Assembly (NCBI GenBank): GCA_913062975.1
Contig: CAJXZO010000007.1
Span: 1-46,536 of the forward strand
Length of the DNA: 46,536 nucleotides
Reading direction: 5' to 3'
Origin: an uncultured Micrococcales bacterium
GTDB lineage: Bacteria > Actinomycetota > Actinomycetes > Actinomycetales > Microbacteriaceae
Shown: positions 16,496 through 25,165 of the stretch, piece by piece
Layout: the number at the start of each line of letters is the position of its first letter
Position numbering within the stretch: the stretch's first letter is position 1
The notes under the pieces: generated by a model
Told to the model about the DNA's origin: nothing
Seen by the model: the letters and a program-made list of their open reading frames with translations, nothing else
Databases searched by the model: none
Position numbers and translations under genes: made by a program

Positions 16496-17149
16496 GTGAA
16501 AACGATTTCTTATCCATTGCTACTTGCAGAGTTTTTGGGGAGCCTGATTCTCACAATGGCTGTCATTGGCTCAGGCATCATGGCAACCCAGCTAACAGAC
16601 GATGTTGGTCTGCAGTTGACCATGAACATGCTGACTACCGTGATGGTCCTATTTTTGCTTATCAGCATGTTGGGCCCAATCTCTGGAGGGCATTTCAACC
16701 CAGCGGTTTCAATGATTTTTTACATCACCAAGGGAATCAGCCTCAGCTTGTTTGCAGGCTTTGCCTTTGTGCAGATTGTTGGAGCGATCACCGGGGCGGT
16801 TTTGGCAAACCTGATGTTTGACCTGCCAACGGTTTTCTCAACAACTGAACGCATGGGGGCAGGCTTAGTTGTTTCTGAATTGATTGCCACCAGTGGTTTG
16901 ATCCTAACAATCCTGCTTTTGATCAAACACAACCGCTCACTCGTTGCAGTCGGTGTTGCCAGCTGGATTGGAGCCGCCTACATCTTTAGCTCTTCAACAA
17001 GTTTTGCAAACCCGGCAATCACAGTTGGAAGAGTGTTCAGTGAAAGCTTTGCTGGCATTAGTGTTTCCAGTGCAGGGGTGTTTATTGGTTTGCAGTTAGT
17101 GGCAGCCGTAATTGGTTTAGGTGTCTATAAATTATTGGAGAGGGAGTAA
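16496..17149 (+). CDS. Ars-operon aquaporin (MIP family), likely arsenite channel
   Basis: A 217-residue MIP-family channel with six membrane segments. The two pore motifs are intact: HFNPAVS (NPA 1, ~residues 67-69) and FANPAIT (NPA 2). The selectivity-filter Arg follows in ITVGR rather than directly after NPA. Its position between arsR and arsC matches AqpS of Sinorhizobium-type ars operons, where arsenite made by ArsC leaves the cell passively through the channel. The GTG start is placed by the -10 box and its probable leaderless mRNA. The stop is immediately followed by the arsC ATG. Confidence 0.85.
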   Translation: MKTISYPLLLAEFLGSLILTMAVIGSGIMATQLTDDVGLQLTMNMLTTVMVLFLLISMLGPISGGHFNPAVSMIFYITKGISLSLFAGFAFVQIVGAITGAVLANLMFDLPTVFSTTERMGAGLVVSELIATSGLILTILLLIKHNRSLVAVGVASWIGAAYIFSSSTSFANPAITVGRVFSESFAGISVSSAGVFIGLQLVAAVIGLGVYKLLERE

Positions 17150-17551
17150 ATGGTAAGCGTTTTGTTTGTTTGCGTGCATAACGCAGGAAGATCACAAATG
17201 GCTCAGGGTTTTATGCAACAACTGGCATCAGATCGGATTGAGGTTAGAAGCGCTGGAACTGCACCTGCCGATTCAATCAACCCAGCAGTTGTTCAGGCCA
17301 TGCAAGAAAAAGACATTGATCTAAGCGCTAACTCTCCCAAGGTGTTGGAGGATCAAACGGTGAGGGACAGTGATTATGTGATCACTATGGGTTGTGGGGA
17401 TGAATGCCCGTTTTATCCAGGAAAGACTTATCTTGATTGGGCTTTGGATGACCCGGCAGGTCAAGGCATTGAATCAATCAGACCTATTAGAGATGAAATC
17501 GAGCATAAAGTCAGAGAGTTACTGGCAGAAATTGAAAAAAAACATTTCTAA
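17150..17551 (+). CDS. arsC: Arsenate reductase, low-molecular-weight phosphatase type
   Basis: A 133-residue arsenate reductase of the LMW tyrosine-phosphatase fold. The P-loop is CVHNAGRS (Cys8, Arg14) and the acid loop is LDWALDDPAG. Two more cysteines, C82 and C86 in MGCGDECP, fit a thiol-relay cascade as in the thioredoxin-coupled class. It reduces As(V) to As(III), which would leave by the aquaporin encoded directly upstream (no intergenic base). The ribosome site GGAGAGGGAG is strong. Confidence 0.92.
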   Translation: MVSVLFVCVHNAGRSQMAQGFMQQLASDRIEVRSAGTAPADSINPAVVQAMQEKDIDLSANSPKVLEDQTVRDSDYVITMGCGDECPFYPGKTYLDWALDDPAGQGIESIRPIRDEIEHKVRELLAEIEKKHF

Positions 17552-17580
17552 TTGACAAACTAGTTAGGGTTACCTAACCT
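17552..17580 (+). promoter_or_regulatory. Promoter of the ferric-iron ABC operon
   Basis: TTGACA (17552-17557) and TAACCT (17575-17580) are separated by exactly 17 bases, a near-consensus primary-sigma promoter. It drives the three-gene iron uptake operon. The iron box below covers the spacer and -10. Confidence 0.7.
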
Positions 17581-17582
17581 AT
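17564..17582 (+). promoter_or_regulatory. IdeR/DtxR-type iron box
   Basis: TTAGGGTTACCTAACCTAT closely matches the 19-bp IdeR/DtxR consensus TTAGGTTAGSCTAACCTAA in position and symmetry. It overlaps the -10 box of the iron-transport promoter, so Fe(II)-loaded IdeR should block transcription when iron is plentiful. Confidence 0.75.
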
Positions 17583-17612
17583 TCCTTGTCACTTATTACG
17601 ACAAGGAGAAAA

Positions 17613-18593
17613 ATGCTCAAAAAGTCCGCAGCAATTTTGGCTGTTTCCATGCTTGGCCTGACCGGATGTGTGGCCGAGGAAGAAGCTTTGACCCTTTATT
17701 CGGGTCGCAAAGAAAACCTGGTGCAACCTTTGATTGATCAATTCACCGAAGACACCGGGATTGAAGTCGATGTTAGATACGCGGGCACAAGCGAAACTGC
17801 AGCCCTGATTTTAGAAGAGGGTGACAACACCAACGCGGATGTGTTTTACGGCGTTGGCGGTGCAGCCCTCGGTGCTTTGAGCGCAGCCGGTGCATTTGTT
17901 GAACTTGACCAAGATGTGCTGGATTTGGTTCCCGAGGCTTATAGATCTGCGGATGATGAGTGGGTTGGAACAAGCGGCCGGGCAAGAATCTTGGTCTATA
18001 ACACAGAGACCGTTGCAGAGGTCCCCGACAGCGTGCTGGATTTGGCCAACCCCGAGTGGGACGGTCGCGTCGCGATAGCACCAAGCTATGGCTCTTTTCA
18101 AGCCTTTGTAACCGCGATGAGAGTAGTCGAGGGGGAGCAGGTAGCCAGGGATTGGCTGAATGCAATGAGTGAGCAAGCGGTGATATTTGGGCGAGACGAG
18201 GAAGTCATGGAAGCTGTTGAGTCTGGTCAGGTGGACACCGGGATGGTCAATCACTATTACTGGAACCGCCGGGGCATAGAGCAGGGATATGACAACCTGA
18301 CAAGTGCTGCTGCTTTTTTCGGAACCACTGATGTTGGAAATCTGGTAAATGTTGCTGGGGTTGGGATCGTGACTGATTCGGAGCAGGCCAGGACTTTCGT
18401 TGAGTATCTACTCTCTGATTCCGCACAGACCTATTTCGCTGAGACCACCATGGAATACCCACTGGTGTCAACGGTGGAGGCGGCTGAGGAATTGATCCCC
18501 TTGGATGAGATTCCAACAGCTGAGCTTGACCTTAATGACATCGACCAGTTGGATAGGACTTTGGAAATGATGCGTGAAGCAGGACTTCTTTAG
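17613..18593 (+). CDS. Ferric-iron ABC transporter substrate-binding lipoprotein
   Basis: A 326-residue extracytoplasmic iron-binding protein of the FbpA/FutA/IdiA type. Lipobox GLTGC ends a short signal peptide. The mature part begins with LTLYSGRKE, the classic N-terminal strand of this family, and contains VNHYYWNRRG with adjacent tyrosines at the usual Fe(III) ligand position. The ATG at 17613 is chosen because AAGGAG is correctly spaced and the signal peptide follows directly. It is the first gene of the iron-box-controlled operon with permease and ATPase. Confidence 0.92.
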   Translation: MLKKSAAILAVSMLGLTGCVAEEEALTLYSGRKENLVQPLIDQFTEDTGIEVDVRYAGTSETAALILEEGDNTNADVFYGVGGAALGALSAAGAFVELDQDVLDLVPEAYRSADDEWVGTSGRARILVYNTETVAEVPDSVLDLANPEWDGRVAIAPSYGSFQAFVTAMRVVEGEQVARDWLNAMSEQAVIFGRDEEVMEAVESGQVDTGMVNHYYWNRRGIEQGYDNLTSAAAFFGTTDVGNLVNVAGVGIVTDSEQARTFVEYLLSDSAQTYFAETTMEYPLVSTVEAAEELIPLDEIPTAELDLNDIDQLDRTLEMMREAGLL

Positions 18594-18601
18594 GAGTTGA
18601 T

Positions 18602-20113
18602 TTGAGGCAAAAGCCGCCAGCAGTTTTAGTGCTACTGGCGGTTTTTGCAACTCTAATTTCTTTAGTTCCGATTGGCTATCTGCTTTTTAGAGGCTCGCAG
18701 GCGGCAGATCAACTGTTGGCCGAGTTTGTTCGCCCAAGGACATTTGAACTTCTCACCAACACCACCCTTTTGGTTGTTTCGGTGACGGCAAGTGCGCTGC
18801 TGATTGGTGTTTTTCAAGCATGGCTGGTTGTCAGGACCAACCTGCCATTCAGGAACTTTTTTGCGGTGGCGGCTGCTTTACCACTTGCAATGCCCAGTTA
18901 TGTTTCGGCCTTTGGCTGGGTCAGCCTATTTCCAGGTTTCTATGGGTTTTGGCCATCCTGGTTGGTGATGACTTTGACCACCACCCCGTATGTTTATTTG
19001 GCGGTTGCTGCCTCTCTGGCAAGTGGAAATTTTCAGGCTGAGGAGGTTGCCAGGTCATTAGGAAAAAACCGAAAACGAGTATTGTCCGAAGTTACCTGGC
19101 CAATCATTAGGCCTGCAGCCACGGCAAGCTCCCTATTGGTCGCCCTTTATACCTTGAGTGAGTTTGGTGCGGTTGCGACTCTAAGGTTCGAAACATTCAC
19201 AATCGGTGTTTACAACGCCTATCGCTCAAGTTTTGACAGAAACGCAGCTGCCGCAATAGCGATTGTTTTGGTGGTTTTCACACTTGTCATTTTGTTCGCG
19301 GAGCGAAAAAGCAGGGGTCGTGTTGGCAATCTTGAACCACACTCTGGAAGACGAGGACGAATCAACATCCAGGGGCGTTTTGGCTTTGCCGGCGGATTAT
19401 TTGTTTTTGCAGGTCTTGGTATTGGAGTGCCGGTGGCAGCACTGATCCGTTGGAGTTTTATCGGAACCAGCTCAGCAGAGGTTCAAAGATTATTTGATGC
19501 ATTGATTGCCACAATTGGCTATTCAGTGGCAGCCGGGGTGATTATTACCGCTTTTGCTTTGGCCATCGCTTTGATCACCCTCAGGTATCGCTCAACTTTT
19601 GCTCGTTCAATTGAAACTAGCGTCTGGGTGGGGCATGCCTTGCCAGGGATAGTGGTGGCTTTATCGTTGGTGTTTTTGGGAGCAAACGTTTTTCCAGCTA
19701 TTTATCAAACTGCCTGGTTGGTGATGATTGCCTATGTTGCTCTGTTTTTGCCAAACGCACTGGCCGGTATTAGAAATCCAGTTTCACAGATTCCCATTGT
19801 TTTGGATGACGTTGGCAGGTCGTTAGGTCAAACCAAAATTCAGGTTTTGCGAAAAATCACGCTACCCATCGTCAGCCCCGGAGTCATGGCGGCGTTGGCT
19901 CTAGTGACGCTGACGGTTATGAAGGAGCTTCCAGCAACACTGTTGCTGCGCCCAACAGGTGTTGACACCTTGGCCACCAGGTTGTGGGCATTAACTGATG
20001 CCAGTTTCTATGCCGCTGCTGCTCCCTACGGTTTATTACTTTTCTTGCTGGGGGGAATTCCAGCCTGGCTATTGAACAGACAGATTCGTAAAACTATTGA
20101 TGCAACCACCTAA
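18602..20113 (+). CDS. Ferric-iron ABC transporter permease (duplicated)
   Basis: A 503-residue membrane protein with two copies of the binding-protein-dependent permease domain (about 12 membrane segments in all), the FbpB/SfuB/ThiP-type fused permease. The two EAA loops are visible as EEVARSLGKNRKRVLSEVTWP and DDVGRSLGQTKIQVLRKITLP regions. The TTG start at 18602 has AGGAG overlapping the upstream stop codon. It forms the channel of the iron importer. Confidence 0.9.
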   Translation: MRQKPPAVLVLLAVFATLISLVPIGYLLFRGSQAADQLLAEFVRPRTFELLTNTTLLVVSVTASALLIGVFQAWLVVRTNLPFRNFFAVAAALPLAMPSYVSAFGWVSLFPGFYGFWPSWLVMTLTTTPYVYLAVAASLASGNFQAEEVARSLGKNRKRVLSEVTWPIIRPAATASSLLVALYTLSEFGAVATLRFETFTIGVYNAYRSSFDRNAAAAIAIVLVVFTLVILFAERKSRGRVGNLEPHSGRRGRINIQGRFGFAGGLFVFAGLGIGVPVAALIRWSFIGTSSAEVQRLFDALIATIGYSVAAGVIITAFALAIALITLRYRSTFARSIETSVWVGHALPGIVVALSLVFLGANVFPAIYQTAWLVMIAYVALFLPNALAGIRNPVSQIPIVLDDVGRSLGQTKIQVLRKITLPIVSPGVMAALALVTLTVMKELPATLLLRPTGVDTLATRLWALTDASFYAAAAPYGLLLFLLGGIPAWLLNRQIRKTIDATT

Positions 20114-20126
20114 GCTTGGTTAAGAG

Positions 20127-21155
20127 ATGAAGAAACTTGAACTAACTAATATCAGTAAGCACTTCGGCGAAGAGCTGGTGCTGGATGGGCTAAACCTAGA
20201 AATTTCTGAAGGTGAATTGGTTGCGGTTTTGGGCTCAAGTGGTGTTGGCAAATCAACACTGATCAGAGCATTGGCAGGTTTTGAATCCATTGATGGTGGA
20301 GAAATCTATTTAGACGAGCAGTTGATTGCCAGCAAAGATTTCGAGGTTCCAGCAGAAAAGCGGGGAATTACATTCGTACCCCAAACAGCATCACTTTTTC
20401 CTCACCTAACGGTCAGTGAAAACATAGCCTTTGGCATCGACAAACATGACACCGAACGTGTCACTGAGCTTTTGAAGCTGACTCAGCTGGAGGCTTTGGC
20501 TGACCGCATGCCCGAAAATCTCTCCGGTGGTCAGCAGCAGAGAGTTTCATTGGCCAGAGCGCTTGCCCCAAAACCAAAACTTATTTTGCTGGATGAGCCA
20601 TTCAGTGCTCTGGATCCTGAACTTCGCGAGCAGCTAAGAAACGATGTTAGAAATGTCATCAAAGCTGATGGTGCGACTGCTCTGATGGTCACCCATGATC
20701 AAGAAGAGGCTTTGTCAATGGCTGATCGGGTGGCGGTTATGCGCTTAGGCGTGATTGCCCAGGTTGGCGACCCAATGGAGATTTATTCAGCACCCGCAGA
20801 TGTTGGGGTTGCCACCTTCTTGGGTGACTCAGTGATTATTGCTGGACGGGTTGAAAACGGAAAGATTGTCACCGACCTTGGAAAGCTAAATGCCCTAAAC
20901 AATGTCACCGAGGGTTCCATTGGTCGAGTTGCGATCAGACCAGAGAATTTCTATCTGCAGCCAAACCCGAAGGCTGAGAGCTTCGTGGTGGGGCGGACCT
21001 TTTTTGGTCACGATGCCCTGTTGGAGGTGCAAACACCTAAACTTAGAATCAAAGCTCGCTCAAACGGACCCTTTGCTCCAGAGATCGGTATGCCGGTGAC
21101 AGTTTGGGTTAGGGGTAGTGTGAACTTCTACGCCGACGGTGCCTCGGTCAGTTAA
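20127..21155 (+). CDS. Ferric-iron ABC transporter ATP-binding protein
   Basis: A 342-residue ABC ATPase. Walker A GSSGVGKST is at residues 36-44, signature LSGGQ at 132-136, Walker B LILLDEP near 152-158, and the H-loop His in VTHDQEEA. The C-terminal ~100 residues form the regulatory TOBE-like domain (IRPENF) seen in FbpC-type importers. It closes the iron operon and is separated from the permease gene by 13 bases. Confidence 0.92.
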   Translation: MKKLELTNISKHFGEELVLDGLNLEISEGELVAVLGSSGVGKSTLIRALAGFESIDGGEIYLDEQLIASKDFEVPAEKRGITFVPQTASLFPHLTVSENIAFGIDKHDTERVTELLKLTQLEALADRMPENLSGGQQQRVSLARALAPKPKLILLDEPFSALDPELREQLRNDVRNVIKADGATALMVTHDQEEALSMADRVAVMRLGVIAQVGDPMEIYSAPADVGVATFLGDSVIIAGRVENGKIVTDLGKLNALNNVTEGSIGRVAIRPENFYLQPNPKAESFVVGRTFFGHDALLEVQTPKLRIKARSNGPFAPEIGMPVTVWVRGSVNFYADGASVS

Positions 21156-21184
21156 CCTGACATTCACCCAAAGCTAGCGAGTTC

Positions 21185-21190
21185 TATAGT
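21185..21190 (+). promoter_or_regulatory. Probable -10 box for the GT4/DedA unit
   Basis: TATAGT lies 27 bases before the ATG chosen at 21218, giving a short leader with a GGAG ribosome site at 21207-21210. The -35 region is weak. Confidence 0.4.
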
Positions 21191-21217
21191 TTTGCCAAAT
21201 AGATTCGGAGAATGAGC

Positions 21218-22357
21218 ATGAGAGTAGCCATTGTCACCGAATCCTTTCTTCCATCAGTCAACGGTGTTACCAACTCGGTTTTGAGAATCTTGGACACCTT
21301 CAAGCAACGTGGTTTTGAGGCCTTAGTAATCGCACCAACCAGAACCAGTGATAAACACAACGGATATCCGGTGCACCAAACTGTTTCAGTTCCTTTTTTG
21401 CAATTTCCAGTTGCCTTCCCGGGACCCTCAATTCAACGAGAACTTGATGAGTTTTCGCCAGATGTTGTTCACGTGGCGGCACCCTTCATGATTGGTGCCC
21501 AGGCAATTGCATGGGGCCATAAAAACAATGTTCCGGTGGTGGCGGTCTATCAAACAGACCTAAGCGGTTATATAGAGAGATACGGGCTTAGCTTTGCTCG
21601 TCCCGTGGTTGATCGAATGATGTCCAGCATTCACGAAAAAGCAGACATTAACCTGGCTCCAACACCTGAGGCCGCCGAATATCTAAAAGACATCGGAGTT
21701 GAAAACGTTTATGTCTGGGGCAGGGGGGTTGATTTGGATCTTTTCAACCCAAATCACAAAAACTCCGAAGAGGTGAAGGCCCTAAGAAAACAAATTGCTG
21801 CCAATGGTGAAACCATCATCGGTGTTGTCGGTCGCTTGGCTGCTGAAAAGCAAGTTCATCGAATGTCGGAGCTTTTTGGTTTGAAAAACACTCGGTTTGT
21901 GGTGGTCGGGGATGGTCCCGAGCGATCAAGACTAGAAAGTCAGTTTCGAGGAAACGGTGTTTATTTTGCAGGCAGAAAAACTGCTTTGGATCTGGCGCAT
22001 CACTATGCAGCCTTGGATATCTTTGTTCACTTTGGAACTGAGGAAACCTTTGGCCAAACCATTCAGGAGGCACAAGCAACCGGGCTTCCGGTGGTGGCTC
22101 CCAATGTAGGTGGACCTAAATACTTGATTGAGCATGGCATAACTGGCTTTTTGGCAAACCCAGAGGGCCAGGGTGGTTATCAGCGTTTGGTCAGGTCTGT
22201 TTTAGAGGATGAGGTCTTGCGAAGAAAGATGGCAGCAAAGGCCCGCGAGGCAGTGGCCTCAAAGTCCTGGGAGGCGAATAACGCAAGGCTAATCGGGTTT
22301 TATGAACAGGCTGTGAGAGAAATGGCCACTAAGGAAGCGCGTATTGAATTGGCTTGA
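21218..22357 (+). CDS. GT4 glycosyltransferase, MgtA/PimB-like
   Basis: A 379-residue GT-B glycosyltransferase of family GT4. The N-terminal domain opens with ESFLPSVNGVTNSV, typical of the mannosyltransferase MgtA/PimB group, and the nucleotide-sugar domain has the E-x7-E motif in EETFGQTIQEAQATG. An ATG at 21212 is also in frame, but the GGAG at 21207-21210 is correctly spaced only for the ATG at 21218. The likely role is transfer of mannose from GDP-mannose to a membrane glycolipid; the acceptor is not shown by sequence. It overlaps the DedA gene by 14 bases. Confidence 0.85.
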   Translation: MRVAIVTESFLPSVNGVTNSVLRILDTFKQRGFEALVIAPTRTSDKHNGYPVHQTVSVPFLQFPVAFPGPSIQRELDEFSPDVVHVAAPFMIGAQAIAWGHKNNVPVVAVYQTDLSGYIERYGLSFARPVVDRMMSSIHEKADINLAPTPEAAEYLKDIGVENVYVWGRGVDLDLFNPNHKNSEEVKALRKQIAANGETIIGVVGRLAAEKQVHRMSELFGLKNTRFVVVGDGPERSRLESQFRGNGVYFAGRKTALDLAHHYAALDIFVHFGTEETFGQTIQEAQATGLPVVAPNVGGPKYLIEHGITGFLANPEGQGGYQRLVRSVLEDEVLRRKMAAKAREAVASKSWEANNARLIGFYEQAVREMATKEARIELA

Positions 22358-23045
22358 TGCCCAAACAATCATCGATGCATTTGGCGACTGGGCAGTTTTA
22401 GCGGTAGTTGCTGTTCTGTTTGTGGAGACCGCTTTCATCTTCACGTCTTTTTTGCCAGGGGATTCGCTTTTATTCATCATTGGCCTAACCCTCAGTGTTG
22501 GCACAGGAGCGATTCCTGACTGGTTGGGCTTTTTGCTGATTTGGCTGGCCGCTTTTGCTGGAACCCAGGTTGGTTGGTTTGTTGGATATAAAATCGGGCC
22601 ACCTTTATTTGAAAGACGAGAGAGTTGGATTTTCAACAAAAGAGTTGTTGAGACCACCAGAAAGTTTTTCGATAAATACGGCGTGCGGGCAATCATCTTG
22701 GCTAGGTTTGTGCCAATAATTCGTGCGCTAGTCCCGATGTTTGCAGGCATAAGCAAAGTTGATATCAAGCGATTCACGGTTTTGAATGCAATTGGTGCAA
22801 CCCTTTGGCTAATGGTTTTCATGGTTCCAGGTTATTTTTTGGGAAACCTACCCCTGGTCAAAGAAAATCTAGAAACAGCGGTGTTGATTGTCATCATTGT
22901 TAGTTCACTGCCTTTCCCAATTGAGATTCTTCGGAGCTACATTCAAAACCGCCGAGAGAAGAGAAAGCAAGAAAAGCGGGATCAAGAATACGAGATTGCT
23001 GAGGGCTACACAGACCCTGCAAAGCTTCCTAAAAAAGAAGACTAA
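22344..23045 (+). CDS. DedA/SNARE-associated family membrane protein
   Basis: A 233-residue DedA-family protein (VTT/SNARE-associated domain) with about five membrane or re-entrant segments. The family motifs FxPGD (SFLPGDS) and RFVPIIRALVPMFAG are clear. The C-terminal ~25 residues are highly charged and cytoplasmic. DedA proteins are implicated in undecaprenyl-phosphate or phospholipid flipping. The TTG start inside the upstream gene has a GGAAG ribosome site. Its stop overlaps the convergent SGNH hydrolase stop by four bases (CTAA). Confidence 0.87.
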   Translation: MNWLDAQTIIDAFGDWAVLAVVAVLFVETAFIFTSFLPGDSLLFIIGLTLSVGTGAIPDWLGFLLIWLAAFAGTQVGWFVGYKIGPPLFERRESWIFNKRVVETTRKFFDKYGVRAIILARFVPIIRALVPMFAGISKVDIKRFTVLNAIGATLWLMVFMVPGYFLGNLPLVKENLETAVLIVIIVSSLPFPIEILRSYIQNRREKRKQEKRDQEYEIAEGYTDPAKLPKKED

Positions 23046-23851
23046 CTAGAAATCATTTCCCAGTAGGGGCTGGTGATTGGCATAAAACTCTCAAGCCGTT
23101 GAGACTTTGGGTGCAGACCATCGCCACTGGTGACCCCCTTAAGTTTTCTGGCCGTGAACGGAATCACATCTCTTTGAATCCAGCTGATGGTTTCCAGCAA
23201 GCCTCGGGCTGGGCTTAGACGCTCGTGCTCTGGGGCTTCTTTGAAGCGGTATTTCAAATCAAGAAGCTGGGCAGCCTCGTTGGCAACTCGAACGTGACCG
23301 TGACCGGAGAAGTGAACCATGTCCTCTGCCCAGTAACAGAGGTCAGCAAAGCTCTGGATTCCAAACAAATCTAAAACTGGAATGCCATAGCTATCGGCAG
23401 TGTCGACAATCATCTCGCTCATCCGCTCTGCGCGGTAGCGAAGGGGTTTGAACACTTGCAGATGAAGTGGATTGATGGTGTTTACCAAAATCACATCACT
23501 ACCTGAATCCAATAACCTCTGAATTCCTGCTCGATATTGCTCTCTCAGCCTTGGCAGGTGTTCGGGATGAGTCATCAGATCATTCGACCCGGCCATCACC
23601 GTGACTAGTTCCGGCCTCAATTGCACCGCACGGTTTAGTTGCCAATCCATGATTACTGAGAGCTTTGATCCACGCAGCGCCAGATTGGCATACTCAAAGT
23701 TCGCTGACTGTTCGGCAGCCTGTTTTGCCAAAAGCCCCGCCAGTCGATCGGTCCAACCGTTATAGCGTCGGGTTTTGTGAAAGGTGAAATCCCCTAAACC
23801 CTCGGATAAAGAATCACCGATTGCAACATAAGAACGATAGTTTGTGCTCAC
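23042..23851 (-). CDS. SGNH/GDSL-family hydrolase
   Basis: A 269-residue hydrolase with all four SGNH blocks: GDSL with the nucleophile Ser near residue 14, a Gly in block II, GSND (MAGSNDLM) and DMVHFSGHGH giving the catalytic Asp/His. There is no signal peptide, so it probably acts in the cytoplasm as an esterase or deacetylase. The start is GTG at 23851. The extra ~60-residue C-terminal tail is of unknown role. Confidence 0.85.
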   Translation of the reverse strand: MSTNYRSYVAIGDSLSEGLGDFTFHKTRRYNGWTDRLAGLLAKQAAEQSANFEYANLALRGSKLSVIMDWQLNRAVQLRPELVTVMAGSNDLMTHPEHLPRLREQYRAGIQRLLDSGSDVILVNTINPLHLQVFKPLRYRAERMSEMIVDTADSYGIPVLDLFGIQSFADLCYWAEDMVHFSGHGHVRVANEAAQLLDLKYRFKEAPEHERLSPARGLLETISWIQRDVIPFTARKLKGVTSGDGLHPKSQRLESFMPITSPYWEMISS

Positions 23852-23970
23852 GGAACCATGAACTCGCGGCTGCTGAAAGATTATGCAAAAACAAGGTTAA
23901 GTGTTGCTGGCTATTGCGTGAACTCAAATTTGCCAACGAGCCTATGCGGGTCAAGTTTGAGCACACGCTC

Positions 23971-23976
23971 TAGACT
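23971..23976 (+). promoter_or_regulatory. -10 box close to the DUF3048 lipoprotein start
   Basis: TAGACT ends seven bases before the ATG at 23984, so the transcript would start at or one base before the AUG (leaderless). No ribosome site precedes the ATG, which agrees. No -35 is obvious. Confidence 0.4.
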
Positions 23977-23983
23977 TGCAATC

Positions 23984-25165
23984 ATGCCTTCTAAGCTTTC
24001 AAAACCGCTGAGCTTGCTTGCCCTGCTTACCCTGATCCCAATTGGGCTAACCTCGTGTGCAACTGAGGCTGAGCCTGAAACACCAGACACCACTGACACC
24101 GGTGCCTCTGAGCAACAACCAGAGCCCGAACCGGAGCCGGAGCCTGTGTATGTGCAGGCACCGCTTAGCGGAATTAGCTACCTAGAGGACTCAAACCCTT
24201 TTTTGGAAGGTCCTGCGCTTACTGCAAAGATTGATAATTACCCACCAGCCCGACCACAAACCGGCATTGGCAGTGCAGACATTGTCTATGTTCAAAGGGT
24301 TGAGGGTGGAATCACCAGGTTTGTAAGCATTTGGCACTCCTCGATTCCTGACACCTTTGGGCCGCTTCGCTCAATCAGACCAATGGATCCAAACATCGTA
24401 AGTCCCTATGACGGCGTATTTGCCTACTCCGGCGGACAAGACCCATTCGTGTTTGCAAGTCTGGAAACAGATCTATATAACGCTTATGAAGACAGTGAAG
24501 TTGGAGCTGAAACACTTTTTCGCAACGAGGGAATTGGAAAACCCTATGAACACACGTTGTATGGAAGGGGAACGCTGCTGATTGAAACTCACTCCGAACT
24601 CCCCGCCCCCACCCCTCACCTGAATTACATAGACCTTGAAAACCGTTCAGAACTGTCAACTGCCAATGGCACCGAGTTTGATTATTTTGAGATCACCTAT
24701 GAAGAGGCAACATCGAGATGGGATGTTGGTTCTGGTGAATTTAGTTTTGACACCCAGGGGATGGCTTTGCCAACCGGTGAGATGAGTGTTCAAACAGGAT
24801 TGCTCAGAACGCAGGATGAGGAAATCATGGTGGATGAGCGCACGGGTGTTCAGATTGCTGCCAAGAATTTGATTGTCATGAACACCACCTTGGATTTCAG
24901 CTTTAAGGATCCGAAATACGGATCCGTGCCAGAAACGGTGTTGCTCACACAGGGTGATGGCTGGGCATTCAGTGATGGCAAATACATCGAGATTTTGTGG
25001 TCAAAGGAATCAAGAACTGACCACATTCAATTTACGACCCTAGATGGTGACCCCCTCAAATTACTCCCCGGCCCCACCTGGATTGAATTTAGAGACATTG
25101 GTAATTCAAATGAAGCTGGCATGGATATCTATCCAAAACCAGAACCTGTGGAGCCAACTGAGTAA
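23984..25165 (+). CDS. DUF3048 (YerB-like) lipoprotein
   Basis: A 393-residue predicted lipoprotein. A signal peptide with lipobox LTSC (Cys near residue 26) is followed by an acidic linker with a Glu-Pro repeat (EPEPEPEP). The DUF3048 domain then begins at TAKIDNYPPARPQTG, with ADIVYVQRVEGGITRF and FGPLRSIRP as the conserved core. The frame is open 42 codons upstream to 23858, but only the ATG at 23984 places the signal peptide at the N-terminus. The function of the family is not established. It is coupled to the DUF2256 gene by TAATG. Confidence 0.87.
   Translation: MPSKLSKPLSLLALLTLIPIGLTSCATEAEPETPDTTDTGASEQQPEPEPEPEPVYVQAPLSGISYLEDSNPFLEGPALTAKIDNYPPARPQTGIGSADIVYVQRVEGGITRFVSIWHSSIPDTFGPLRSIRPMDPNIVSPYDGVFAYSGGQDPFVFASLETDLYNAYEDSEVGAETLFRNEGIGKPYEHTLYGRGTLLIETHSELPAPTPHLNYIDLENRSELSTANGTEFDYFEITYEEATSRWDVGSGEFSFDTQGMALPTGEMSVQTGLLRTQDEEIMVDERTGVQIAAKNLIVMNTTLDFSFKDPKYGSVPETVLLTQGDGWAFSDGKYIEILWSKESRTDHIQFTTLDGDPLKLLPGPTWIEFRDIGNSNEAGMDIYPKPEPVEPTE

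Noticed and set aside
21147-21161. Small palindrome GTCAG-TTAAC-CTGAC across the fbpC-type stop codon as a terminator
   Set aside because: Only a 5-bp stem with no T-run; too weak to call.
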